A stretch of 64,000 nucleotides of DNA from Collimonas rhizosphaerae (GTDB lineage: Bacteria > Pseudomonadota > Gammaproteobacteria > Burkholderiales > Burkholderiaceae_D): NCBI RefSeq assembly GCF_038896935.1, contig NZ_JBANDC010000010.1:1-64000 (forward strand), in the 5' to 3' direction. Shown here piece by piece: positions 53,001 through 60,547 of this stretch. The notes below the pieces were generated by a model. It was given only the letters and a program-made list of their open reading frames with translations, searched no databases and had not been told where the DNA came from. Position numbers and translations under genes: made by a program. The number at the start of each line of letters is the position of its first letter. The stretch's first letter is position 1.

Positions 53001-53258
53001 ATGGTTATTTTGTCACATTTGTCCGTTGTAACTGGTATTTTGTCCGCAGTGTTTTGGGTTATTTCGAGCCGTATTAAATCGCGCAAGAAGCCAGGTGTTG
53101 CAGTTCTTACGATGGGTACGGGCGAAGGTGATGTAGATATGCACAATTTGATCTTGTCTATTAGATTGCAGTCTAAGTGGAATAGTAGAGCCGCAATATT
53201 TGCGGCAATCTCAGTTTTATTTCAAGCACTTAGCCAGACTTGTACGCAGGTGGGATGA
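53001..53258 (+). CDS. Small hypothetical membrane protein
   Basis: The 85-residue product has an N-terminal hydrophobic helix (LSVVTGILSAVFWVISS), a basic RIKSRKK stop-transfer stretch, and a second weak helix near the end. AAAGGAG lies ten bases before the ATG. No family recognised. It precedes the DUF2971 gene. Confidence 0.55.
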   Translation: MVILSHLSVVTGILSAVFWVISSRIKSRKKPGVAVLTMGTGEGDVDMHNLILSIRLQSKWNSRAAIFAAISVLFQALSQTCTQVG

Positions 53259-53395
53259 GGCTGTTGAGGCAGCTTAAGGCATTTATACGCTGCTCAGATA
53301 TTGGAGGGAGTTCCACAAGTAGGTCAACAGCCAGTTTGGCAACCACATGGCTATAACGTCGGCTCTTTGAATGGCAACGTGGAAAATTCGAGGTC

Positions 53396-54331
53396 ATGAC
53401 GAAAAAACTTTATAAATACGTTGGATCAAGTTATATCGACAAGATATTCTCGAGCGGCGACAAGATTTCATTGAAGTGTTCATATCCACGGGATTTTAAT
53501 GACCCATACGAACTCTTCATGACCATCGACTTCGACCAGGAGCCGGACGTTCTCGCCTTTTATGCTGAGGCAGTGGACGAAGTTCCGCAATGGCCAACGA
53601 CTTGCTTTTCCCGTTCACCGTCAGTGATTCCAATGTGGGCACATTACGCTCAGAGCCTGCAGGGATTTGCCATAGAGCTAGATGAGGAAAAACTTGCGGA
53701 GTGTTTTCCCGATAGTTCGTTTGGGGACATGGACTATAGAGATAGCGCGAAAGAGTCGGTAATTGACCACCTGCTTCACGCTTTTGGTACTGGCAAGGGT
53801 CGGCATATGTATTTCTTCCACCAAGCACTGTTTAGCGCAGCGTACTTTACGAAGAATTCGTGCTGGAGCTATGAAGTCGAGCGGAGGATGATTGCTAATC
53901 CGGCAGAGACACAGCAATCTGATGACCTTATCCTGATTGAAGTCCCACATAACTGCATCACTGCACTTATTTGCGGTCCGCGCGCTTCTAAACAGACGAT
54001 TGAAACCTTGCGAGCGCGCGCGGAAAAAATTGGGTGTGACTACTATGAAATGAAGGTAGGTAGAAGTTCTGCGACACCATATTTCTCTAATATTCAGAAA
54101 ATTCCTTATCTATTCGACGACGAGAGATTGGTTAAAAGTTCGGCGTTCTGCCAGAGATGTAATGAGCCAATCAAGATGGGGACCGACGCGTGTTCGTGGT
54201 GCCTAATCAATGAATCTCATCAACAGGAGGCTGCTACTCGTAATCCCTATCGAGTCTACGAAAGTGCCGGAATACTGAAATCGTATCTTCAAAGTATGGA
54301 GAAGATAAGACATGGCGATGTTGAGGAATGA
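53396..54331 (+). CDS. DUF2971 protein with C-terminal zinc ribbon
   Basis: The 311-residue product has the DUF2971 signatures: KYVGSSYIDKIFSSGDKISL, RDFNDPYE, TCFSRSPSVIPMWAHYA and GFAIELD, in order. After residue 240 two CxxC pairs (CQRC and CSWC) form a likely zinc ribbon, which the family usually lacks. DUF2971 proteins are frequent in mobile and defence islands, but no activity is established. Confidence 0.75.
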   Translation: MTKKLYKYVGSSYIDKIFSSGDKISLKCSYPRDFNDPYELFMTIDFDQEPDVLAFYAEAVDEVPQWPTTCFSRSPSVIPMWAHYAQSLQGFAIELDEEKLAECFPDSSFGDMDYRDSAKESVIDHLLHAFGTGKGRHMYFFHQALFSAAYFTKNSCWSYEVERRMIANPAETQQSDDLILIEVPHNCITALICGPRASKQTIETLRARAEKIGCDYYEMKVGRSSATPYFSNIQKIPYLFDDERLVKSSAFCQRCNEPIKMGTDACSWCLINESHQQEAATRNPYRVYESAGILKSYLQSMEKIRHGDVEE

Positions 54332-54365
54332 CGCGCGGCATATAACGTTTAAAACAGGGGAAATC

Positions 54366-54896
54366 ATGGGCGCTATTCTTGCGGCATTGATCGCTGTTTC
54401 AGGTGCATTGATAGTTGGATACATCACGAATTTTGTAGCAGAAGATTTTCGTCGTTTTCGGGATGGAACTGCGGTTGCGGCATCCTTGGCCGGAGAGTTG
54501 AGCTCGCATTTTAAAGCAGTTCCGGCGCTGCGTGAGGGATTGCAGGGGAGAATAAAGCGTATTGAGGATAAGGCAGAGCGTTTCCCATTTCCTGAGATAG
54601 ATACCCCGACAGATCCTTTATTCGACTCCATTGTCGATAAGTTGGGATTGCTCGAAAGTGAAATGGTAGAGGACATGGTATATACATACCAGCAAATTCG
54701 AGCATTTCGTGTATCTGTCAAGATAGTAGGGCAAGGGCATGCTGTCATGACAGACGTAGTATTACTTGGACAGTTGCGCTTGGCTTTGCATTCTATTGAT
54801 CTTGCTGTGGAGCGCGGAGTGCCATTATTAGATGCGTTGAGAAATCGGACAAGGAAGACTTACGAGGCACCGAAACCTTGGCTCTGGTATCGTTAA
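54366..54896 (+). CDS. Membrane-anchored hypothetical protein
   Basis: From ATG 54366 (AGGGGAAATC upstream) the product is 176 residues: one N-terminal membrane helix (GAILAALIAVSGALIVGYI) and a helical cytosolic domain. A longer frame from 54312 would overlap the DUF2971 gene by 20 bases. A degenerate copy of its 3' end lies at 52780-52893, so the pair forms direct repeats around the two preceding genes. Function unknown. Confidence 0.65.
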   Translation: MGAILAALIAVSGALIVGYITNFVAEDFRRFRDGTAVAASLAGELSSHFKAVPALREGLQGRIKRIEDKAERFPFPEIDTPTDPLFDSIVDKLGLLESEMVEDMVYTYQQIRAFRVSVKIVGQGHAVMTDVVLLGQLRLALHSIDLAVERGVPLLDALRNRTRKTYEAPKPWLWYR

Positions 54897-54946
54897 ATAC
54901 TCGTCTCTGAGATGGCAAAGACAGTATTCGTGGATGAATTTTGCGT

Positions 54947-55150
54947 CTAGTCTTTTTTTGTTTTTTTTGAGTCTGCTTTCTTAAATAGATTTTTCTCTAT
55001 GTGCTTGCGAAATAGCTGAACAAAGATTTCGCTGAGATCGACAATTTCTGCGCCCTCGGGAAGATTGGATCGAACCGTCATTTGCTTGATAGAACTCTCA
55101 TTCAGAGAAGTTCGCTTTTTCTTCTTTCCTTTTGCGGTGTCGATTTTCAT
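54947..55150 (-). CDS. Small Lys-rich hypothetical protein
   Basis: The 67-residue product (contains EIVDLSEIFVQLFRKHIEK) has Lys-rich ends and a central amphipathic helix. The ribosome site is weak. It faces the convergent 194-residue-frame gene. No family recognised; it may be real or a chance frame. Confidence 0.45.
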   Translation of the reverse strand: MKIDTAKGKKKKRTSLNESSIKQMTVRSNLPEGAEIVDLSEIFVQLFRKHIEKNLFKKADSKKTKKD

Positions 55151-55246
55151 GGGTAACCCCGATCTGGACTCGAACCATAAAAATATCTTAAAAATCGAGA
55201 TAACTCAAAGACTTACCTCTATTCCTAAATTTAGGACAAAAAAAAA

Positions 55247-55280
55247 TGAGCTACGACTTTCGTCGTAACTCACTGTTTTT
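55247..55280 (+). terminator. Terminator next to the middle att copy
   Basis: An 11-bp stem (55247-55257 with 55262-55272) with one C-A mismatch and a TTTC loop is followed by a T-run ending at 55280. It lies 16 bases before the tRNA fragment, echoing the layout at the other two sites. Confidence 0.65.
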
Positions 55281-55296
55281 ATTACTACTAGTATTC

Positions 55297-55341
55297 TGGC
55301 TCCCCGACCTGGACTCGAACCAGGGACCTGCGGATTAACAG
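55297..55341 (-). repeat. 45-nt tRNA-Asn 3' half (left att of the 5.1-kb element)
   Basis: On the minus strand this reads from the anticodon loop (CTGTTAA, anticodon GTT) through the T-arm (GGTTCGAGTCC) to the CCA end. It is identical to 60399-60443. The tRNA 5' half is absent at both sites, so crossover probably occurs at the anticodon loop. Confidence 0.85.
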
Positions 55342-55611
55342 TTTGATTAACTCATTGATTTAATTGACTATTGGCTCGCCCTCACTCGTCACGTTTTGTT
55401 GATGCTCGCCAAAACTGTCACGCTCTTTTAGGTTCAACTTGGATAGGTATTAATTCCTTTTTATACTTGCTATATAGATATTTTTTCTATATGGATCCCT
55501 TTTTACAATATCGGATCGGGATCATTCGTAGATCCGAGGTTGTATTCGCACGATAATATAGTTACATTTGTGCAATAAGCATGAAAATGTTTCAAATAAA
55601 GGGAGGACGCA

Positions 55612-56100
55612 ATGGTGAGCAAGATACGGGTGAAGGTGGGTAGCACTGAAATTGAGTTTGAGGGTTCAGAAGACTATATGCGGGAAGAGCTACCTAAACT
55701 AATCGAACTTCTTGGCGACATCTCATCTGTGAACGTAAATGATGAGAATGATGAGGTGGCAGATGTTCTCCCCTCTGTTGCCGATCCCGCCGGGAAAACA
55801 TTGCAAATGACTACAAATACAATTGCATCCAAACTAGGTGTTGGTAGCGGGGCGGAGTTGGTACTGGCGGCGTGCGCACATCTCTGCCTAGTTAAGGGGG
55901 CTGATAAATACAGCAGATCAAATATTTTAGGTGAAATGAAACTTGCCTCAAATTTTTATAAAACTACCTACAACAATAATCTAAGTGCGTCCTTAAAGAC
56001 TTTGGTAAAAGGAGGTAAGCTTTTGGAAACCGCTGCAGATGTATATGCTTTGGATGCCAAAGAGAAAACGAGGATTGAGGCCAAGCTAAGTGGAGCTTGA
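55612..56100 (+). CDS. Cargo gene A: two-domain protein with C-terminal wHTH-like region
   Basis: The 162-residue product has an N-terminal beta segment (KIRVKVGSTEIEFEGSEDYM) and a linker. From residue 65 a helical domain (SRSNILGEMKLASNFYKTTY and LKTLVKGGKLLETAADVYAL) looks like a winged helix. It overlaps the next gene by 11 bases, so the two are co-translated and probably form one functional unit. No family named; a regulatory or antitoxin-like role is inference. Confidence 0.7.
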   Translation: MVSKIRVKVGSTEIEFEGSEDYMREELPKLIELLGDISSVNVNDENDEVADVLPSVADPAGKTLQMTTNTIASKLGVGSGAELVLAACAHLCLVKGADKYSRSNILGEMKLASNFYKTTYNNNLSASLKTLVKGGKLLETAADVYALDAKEKTRIEAKLSGA

Positions 56101-56815
56101 TCTCAAAAATCTTTTGTCTAACAAAAGCTTTTCTCGAAAAGAAAAAATACTTATTTTATTGGCCTCCACGAAGGGGGCAGAAAAGCCCGTTGTAGAGATC
56201 CGTGAATTGGCGGTTGCGAATGGACTTCGTGACTCCAAGAATTGGAACATCTCTCAGTTATTGAAAGATCTCGACGGGGCTGTTGTCAGACTTCCGGATG
56301 GCTGGGCACTGACTGAGGCGGGGCTATCTTTGCTTGATAGCCTTGGGATACAGACGGGGGGGCCTTCAAAGGTCGTTCAACCAACGCTTCGAAGGTATGC
56401 GAGTAGCATCTCAAGCCCAAACGTAAGGGGGTTTGTGGAAGAGGCGATTGCTGCTTTAGAACTGAATCTCTACCGGTCCGCGGTGGTTCTATCTTGGGTA
56501 GGAGCTGTCTCTGTTTTCTATGAAGTGATCTTGGTGAATCATTTACCTGAATTTAACGCGGAGGCGATCAGGAGATTTCCTAAGTGGAAAACTGCGAAGA
56601 CAATAGATGATTTGTCGCAGATGAAGGAGTACGACTTGCTCCAAGTACTCCACGGTCTCTCAGTAATTGGAAAAAATACAAAAGATGAATTGGAGCATTG
56701 TCTGAAATTGCGGAATGCCTGCGGTCATCCAAATAATCATAGGCTTGGCGAACACAGGGTAACTTCCCATATAGAAACACTAATTTTAAACGTGTTTTCG
56801 AAGCATGCTATCTAG
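56090..56815 (+). CDS. Cargo gene B: wHTH plus HEPN-like protein
   Basis: From GTG 56090 the product is 241 residues. The N-terminal part (about 10-75) is wHTH-like. The C-terminal helical part ends with LRNACGHP, which contains the R-x4-H motif (Arg208, His213) characteristic of HEPN ribonucleases. Expression is coupled to gene A by overlap. HEPN proteins are common toxins of abortive-infection and toxin-antitoxin systems; that role here is inference. Confidence 0.7.
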   Translation: MELDLKNLLSNKSFSRKEKILILLASTKGAEKPVVEIRELAVANGLRDSKNWNISQLLKDLDGAVVRLPDGWALTEAGLSLLDSLGIQTGGPSKVVQPTLRRYASSISSPNVRGFVEEAIAALELNLYRSAVVLSWVGAVSVFYEVILVNHLPEFNAEAIRRFPKWKTAKTIDDLSQMKEYDLLQVLHGLSVIGKNTKDELEHCLKLRNACGHPNNHRLGEHRVTSHIETLILNVFSKHAI

Positions 56816-56890
56816 TCACGCAGGGCACGATAGCCAAATTTTCCGGAGTAAATTGAGCGTTGATCCTGTTCACGCGGTGATAGGGTCCAT

Positions 56891-57679
56891 ATGGAAGACG
56901 AAGTAAAGCGGTTTGGAAAACTTTCTATCGATCAGATCCGCCAGCTAATCCAGTTCGTTCCATTTTTGGAGCAGGCAAGGCCGGAGTTGGCGGCCCTAAT
57001 GGCAGCGAAACCAGAAAAGGCAGCCCAATTTTTCAAGCCAGGAGTTGCGTGGGGCAACGCGTACGATTATCCAATAGAAGAGCAACTGGCTCTCTTTTTG
57101 GCCGTTGCGGGCCTTACAGACTTCGTTGTCCAGGCGGCCAAGGCACCTGATCCGATGGCCGAACTGGCGAAGCTGGATGATCATCCCGAATATCAAGAAT
57201 GGGCTGGTGGAGCGGGTAAGCAGTTTGAAATTCATGATCTGCTGGGTGCGCTATACGGCCTATTCGGGACGTTCGAATGTCTTATGCTGTACGGCTACTA
57301 CCTCAATGAGTTGCTCGCGATTGCTAATTCGCAGGGTAATGATGAAGCGTTGTTTAATGCTATTCGCGTTGATCCGGTTGCTATTACCAGTGAGACTGCG
57401 GCACACCGTATTAGTCGTGCGGTGGTTCAAGCAGATGCTAAGTTCTTTAGCGGACTTCAGAATGCTCTTCTAGGAAAAACGGGGAAACAGGCCCGATATC
57501 TTCAAAAATTCAAGGTTCTAATGCAGATACTTTTGGAGTCAGGGCTTCTGGATCGGCCTAACGCCGAGATTCGATCTCTTGCATTCGAGCTGGATGTCTA
57601 TGCCGACAATCCAGGCGCAGAGAAAAATCTAAACGAATTGATCCGAAAATTTCGTCACAAGAAAACCATTCCAAAATGA
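56891..57679 (+). CDS. Cargo gene C: hypothetical protein
   Basis: The 262-residue helical product has an uncharged central stretch (LLGALYGLFGTFECLMLYGY) that could be a membrane helix or buried core. It starts 75 bases after gene B and is the last cargo gene before rep. No family recognised. Confidence 0.65.
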   Translation: MEDEVKRFGKLSIDQIRQLIQFVPFLEQARPELAALMAAKPEKAAQFFKPGVAWGNAYDYPIEEQLALFLAVAGLTDFVVQAAKAPDPMAELAKLDDHPEYQEWAGGAGKQFEIHDLLGALYGLFGTFECLMLYGYYLNELLAIANSQGNDEALFNAIRVDPVAITSETAAHRISRAVVQADAKFFSGLQNALLGKTGKQARYLQKFKVLMQILLESGLLDRPNAEIRSLAFELDVYADNPGAEKNLNELIRKFRHKKTIPK

Positions 57680-57770
57680 CTTTTTAGATGGTCGCTCCAC
57701 GACTCCTTGATCCATAAAGTTCATATCCGTTGCAGGAAACAAATGTCTGCCTGCCGAAACGGAGAACTTT

Positions 57771-59102
57771 ATGTCAAAGTCATCACGTCACAAATCAGGA
57801 AAGCCGAGTCAATCGGACGCAGTTCCAGTAGCCGTCGAGGTTTCCTCTGTGGCCGGCATTGCCGGGCGCGGGGGAAACCTCGACGGAACCCTGGGTACGC
57901 CGCCTAGTAACACAGTACCCAATAACAGCAAACCTCCATATTTTCAGGCCTTACGCTGGGGTGTTGATAGCCTGTATTTGTCTTACCCAGGTCAACTATC
58001 CGAAACGGTCGATAGTGATTTACGCGCCCTCAAGAAGTTGGCTCAGGATCGTGATGGCCTCGCCGCCAAAGCTCAATACCCTCTAGGGGAGCATATCTTC
58101 GAGGTCAAAGATAAAAGCTCGGGTTTGTTTCCCTTCACCATCGAAGACAATACGTTTCAGATTCGGTTGTCGGCTCATCACGCCAAAGCATTGCCGATGG
58201 CCTACGCCAAAGTCTCAAGCCATTATCTGTGCCACAAGACGCCCGCAGAGGCAGAAGCGCACCTGCGTAGCCTGCTGTACCAGCTCGGTGAGGTTAACCC
58301 GCCCAAGGTCAGCAGAATCGATTTATTCGTCGATTTCTCCTCGTCGGTGGATATGGAAAGCTGGAGCCGCACAGCCTGGGTCACAAAAGCCAGTGGTGTC
58401 AGCCAATATGCGCAGGATCAAAATTTTACCGGCTGGCTCATCGGCGCGGGCAGTGCGTTGATGGCACGCCTGTACAACAAGCGCATTGAAATTGAAAAGA
58501 GTGGCAAGACCTACCTTGAACCGCTATGGCGGGAAGCAGGATGGGATGCAGTGCAACCGGTGTGGCGACTAGAATTTCAGTTCAAACGGGAGGTGCTGGA
58601 TCAGCTTGGTTTGAATAGCGTACCTGGCGTCCTCGACAATCTCAACGGCCTGTGGAGTTATGTCACGACCGAATGGCTCAAGCTGACCATGCCAAGCGAC
58701 ACGGACCGAACTCGTAGCCGTTGGCCGATCCATCCGCTCTGGATCGCGCTGTCGTCGATTGATTGGGAATCCCAGGGCGGTTCGCTCTTGCGTGAATACT
58801 CGCCGTCACGTGCGCCAAGCAAGGAGTGGGTGGGAAGGCGTGCCTTAAGCGCGATGGCTTCGATTGGCGCATTGAACGGGGTTAAGAACTTCGATGCGGC
58901 GTTGGCTGCGTTGGGAGATGCCGCGTTTAACGTGCTAGACAATCAGGCGTATGGGCTTGGACTGAGTCATTGGGACGTATTCCAAGAAAAAGTCGAAGTC
59001 CTCCAGCGCAAGTACAACACGGCGTTGAATACGCCAACGCCTGGTGCAACGGAGGATGATCCGATTGCTAAGGAATATCGCAGGCAAACGCAAGGCTATT
59101 AA
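57771..59102 (+). CDS. Replication initiation protein (Rep_trans / RstA type)
   Basis: The 443-residue product has the replication-initiation-factor pattern: WGVDSLYLSYPGQL, SRIDLFVDFS, and the candidate nicking Tyr235 in ARLYNKRIEIEKSG with VWRLEFQFKREVL after it. Such proteins start rolling-circle replication in filamentous phages and small mobile elements. CGGAGAACTTT precedes the ATG. Two bases separate it from the excisionase-like gene. Confidence 0.82.
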   Translation: MSKSSRHKSGKPSQSDAVPVAVEVSSVAGIAGRGGNLDGTLGTPPSNTVPNNSKPPYFQALRWGVDSLYLSYPGQLSETVDSDLRALKKLAQDRDGLAAKAQYPLGEHIFEVKDKSSGLFPFTIEDNTFQIRLSAHHAKALPMAYAKVSSHYLCHKTPAEAEAHLRSLLYQLGEVNPPKVSRIDLFVDFSSSVDMESWSRTAWVTKASGVSQYAQDQNFTGWLIGAGSALMARLYNKRIEIEKSGKTYLEPLWREAGWDAVQPVWRLEFQFKREVLDQLGLNSVPGVLDNLNGLWSYVTTEWLKLTMPSDTDRTRSRWPIHPLWIALSSIDWESQGGSLLREYSPSRAPSKEWVGRRALSAMASIGALNGVKNFDAALAALGDAAFNVLDNQAYGLGLSHWDVFQEKVEVLQRKYNTALNTPTPGATEDDPIAKEYRRQTQGY

Positions 59103-59104
59103 TC

Positions 59105-59536
59105 GTGGATGACACTGGCTTGCCTTTGCCTGCTATTCGTTGCCTGACCAGGGAGCAGGCCGCCCATTATCTTGGCATCGGGGTCACCTTGCTCAATGAG
59201 TTGGGAGTCCCCTGCGTAAAATTTGGTCGCCGCTGTGTGTACGATACGGTTGACTTAGATGCTTGGCTGGACGACTATAAGCAGCGAGGGCGAGCCGGAA
59301 GGGAAACTTTATGGCTCGAGAAATTGGAGTGTTCAAAAGACCGGATTCCCGGTTCTATTGGATTAACGTTACCCTCCCCAACGGCAAGCGCCTACGCCAA
59401 AGCGCTGGGACTGAAAGCCGCGAAGAAGCAGAAGCGTATCTCGCCAAGCTCACCCTTGACGCCTACCGCGAAGCCCATTTCGGCATTAAGCCCGAGCGTT
59501 CCTGGCAAGACGCCGTTGTCCGGTATCTCGAATTAA
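59105..59536 (+). CDS. Excisionase-like HTH protein overlapping the integrase
   Basis: From GTG 59105 the product is 143 residues. Residues 12-60 (LTREQAAHYLGIGVTLLNEL, then GRRCVYDTVDLDAWLDDY) match the MerR-like HTH_17/excisionase fold. Excisionases are usually 60-90 residues; the extra Ser/Pro-rich tail is the part that overlaps the integrase gene by 226 bases in another frame, so it may be unconstrained. Confidence 0.75.
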   Translation: MDDTGLPLPAIRCLTREQAAHYLGIGVTLLNELGVPCVKFGRRCVYDTVDLDAWLDDYKQRGRAGRETLWLEKLECSKDRIPGSIGLTLPSPTASAYAKALGLKAAKKQKRISPSSPLTPTAKPISALSPSVPGKTPLSGISN

Positions 59537-60360
59537 AAGCAAGCTTGCGTAGTTTTAGAGATGTGCAGCGCATTTGCCGCCAGCTTCATCCCTATGTCGG
59601 TGGCCTCACCCTGAATCAAATTAGCGGGGATGTGGTGTGGACCATCGCACAAGGAGAGCTGAAGCGGGGCAACAAGCCCGCAACGGTGAATCGCTATCTG
59701 GCGCTGATTCGTAACCTGCTGCATATGGCAAGGGACGAATGGCAGTGGATCGACAATTTTCCTAAAATCCGCATGTTGTCAGGCGAAGTTGAGCGGGACC
59801 GCTGGTTGACACGCGAAGAAGCTGAGAGGTTGATTCAAGTTTGTCCATCGCATTTGGCTGCACTGGTTCGTTTTGCTTTAGCTACAGGCTTGCGCGCAAG
59901 AGAGATTACTGGATTGGAGTGGAACAGGGTGGATTTATCCAGGCGGACCGCTTGGCTGAATCAAACCAAAAATGGCACGCCGCGAGGTGTTCCATTGAAT
60001 CACGATGCAGTCGTCGTTTTACAGGAGCAAATTGGCCTGCATCCGCAATCTTGTTTTACCTATCGCGGCAAGCCCATAGGGTGGGACGTTACCAACACCG
60101 CATGGCATAACGCGATTAAGAAAGCGGAGCTAGAAGATTTCAGATTCCATGATCTCCGGCATACCTGGGCATCATGGCATCGCCAGGCGGGAACGTCTTG
60201 TGATGAGCTGAAAGATTTAGGCGGCTGGAAGTCGCGTGTGATGGTGGATCGTTACGCGAAATTTGCAACTGAGCATTTGCAAGCTGCGGCGTCTAGGATC
60301 GAAGAAGGGCGGGGTGGGAACGTGGTGAGCCTGTCACGTTTGCGTCACGGTCACAAATAG
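59311..60360 (+). CDS. int: Tyrosine-recombinase integrase of the 5.1-kb element
   Basis: The 349-residue product has an N-terminal SAM-like DNA-binding region and the catalytic domain with Arg195 (ATGLRARE), Lys220, box HDLRHTW (His280, Arg283), Trp306 (GGW) and Tyr315 (DRYAK). All catalytic residues are present. It ends 38 bases before the right att copy, the normal position for an integrase. Confidence 0.95.
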   Translation: MAREIGVFKRPDSRFYWINVTLPNGKRLRQSAGTESREEAEAYLAKLTLDAYREAHFGIKPERSWQDAVVRYLELKASLRSFRDVQRICRQLHPYVGGLTLNQISGDVVWTIAQGELKRGNKPATVNRYLALIRNLLHMARDEWQWIDNFPKIRMLSGEVERDRWLTREEAERLIQVCPSHLAALVRFALATGLRAREITGLEWNRVDLSRRTAWLNQTKNGTPRGVPLNHDAVVVLQEQIGLHPQSCFTYRGKPIGWDVTNTAWHNAIKKAELEDFRFHDLRHTWASWHRQAGTSCDELKDLGGWKSRVMVDRYAKFATEHLQAAASRIEEGRGGNVVSLSRLRHGHK

Positions 60361-60362
60361 AA

Positions 60363-60390
60363 AAGGGGCTGCATTTACATGCAACCCCTT
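60363..60390. terminator. Hairpin at the right att
   Basis: A 12-bp stem (60363-60374 with 60379-60390), loop TTAC, has one C-A mismatch. Compared with 51855-51882, two of three changed positions are compensated on the other arm. It likely ends the int transcript. Confidence 0.65.
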
Positions 60391-60398
60391 ATATATCT

Positions 60399-60443
60399 TG
60401 GCTCCCCGACCTGGACTCGAACCAGGGACCTGCGGATTAACAG
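60399..60443 (-). repeat. 45-nt tRNA-Asn 3' half (right att of the 5.1-kb element)
   Basis: Identical to 55297-55341. The sequence beyond 60443 does not continue as a tRNA 5' half, so the intact gene must lie outside the window, probably beyond 64,000 given the strand. Confidence 0.85.
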
Positions 60444-60547
60444 GCTCACAGTCTTTCGCGGCTCTAGCCCGCATGGCACATAGGTTTTTGCCGAGATCGG
60501 CGTCTAATAAATTGATCTTGTTGACCCCTTGGAGAGCCGCATAAACG

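Larger units (their letters stand above)
55151..55611. other. Junction region of the middle element
   Basis: This 461-base AT-rich gap holds a hairpin terminator (55247-55280), a 45-nt tRNA-Asn fragment (55297-55341), and about 270 bases without features up to AAAGGGAGGACGCA before 55612. No gene is supported. Confidence 0.65.

Noticed and set aside
55297..55341. Intact tRNA-Asn gene
   Set aside because: Only the anticodon loop and 3' half are present here and at 60399; no D-arm or acceptor 5' strand follows.
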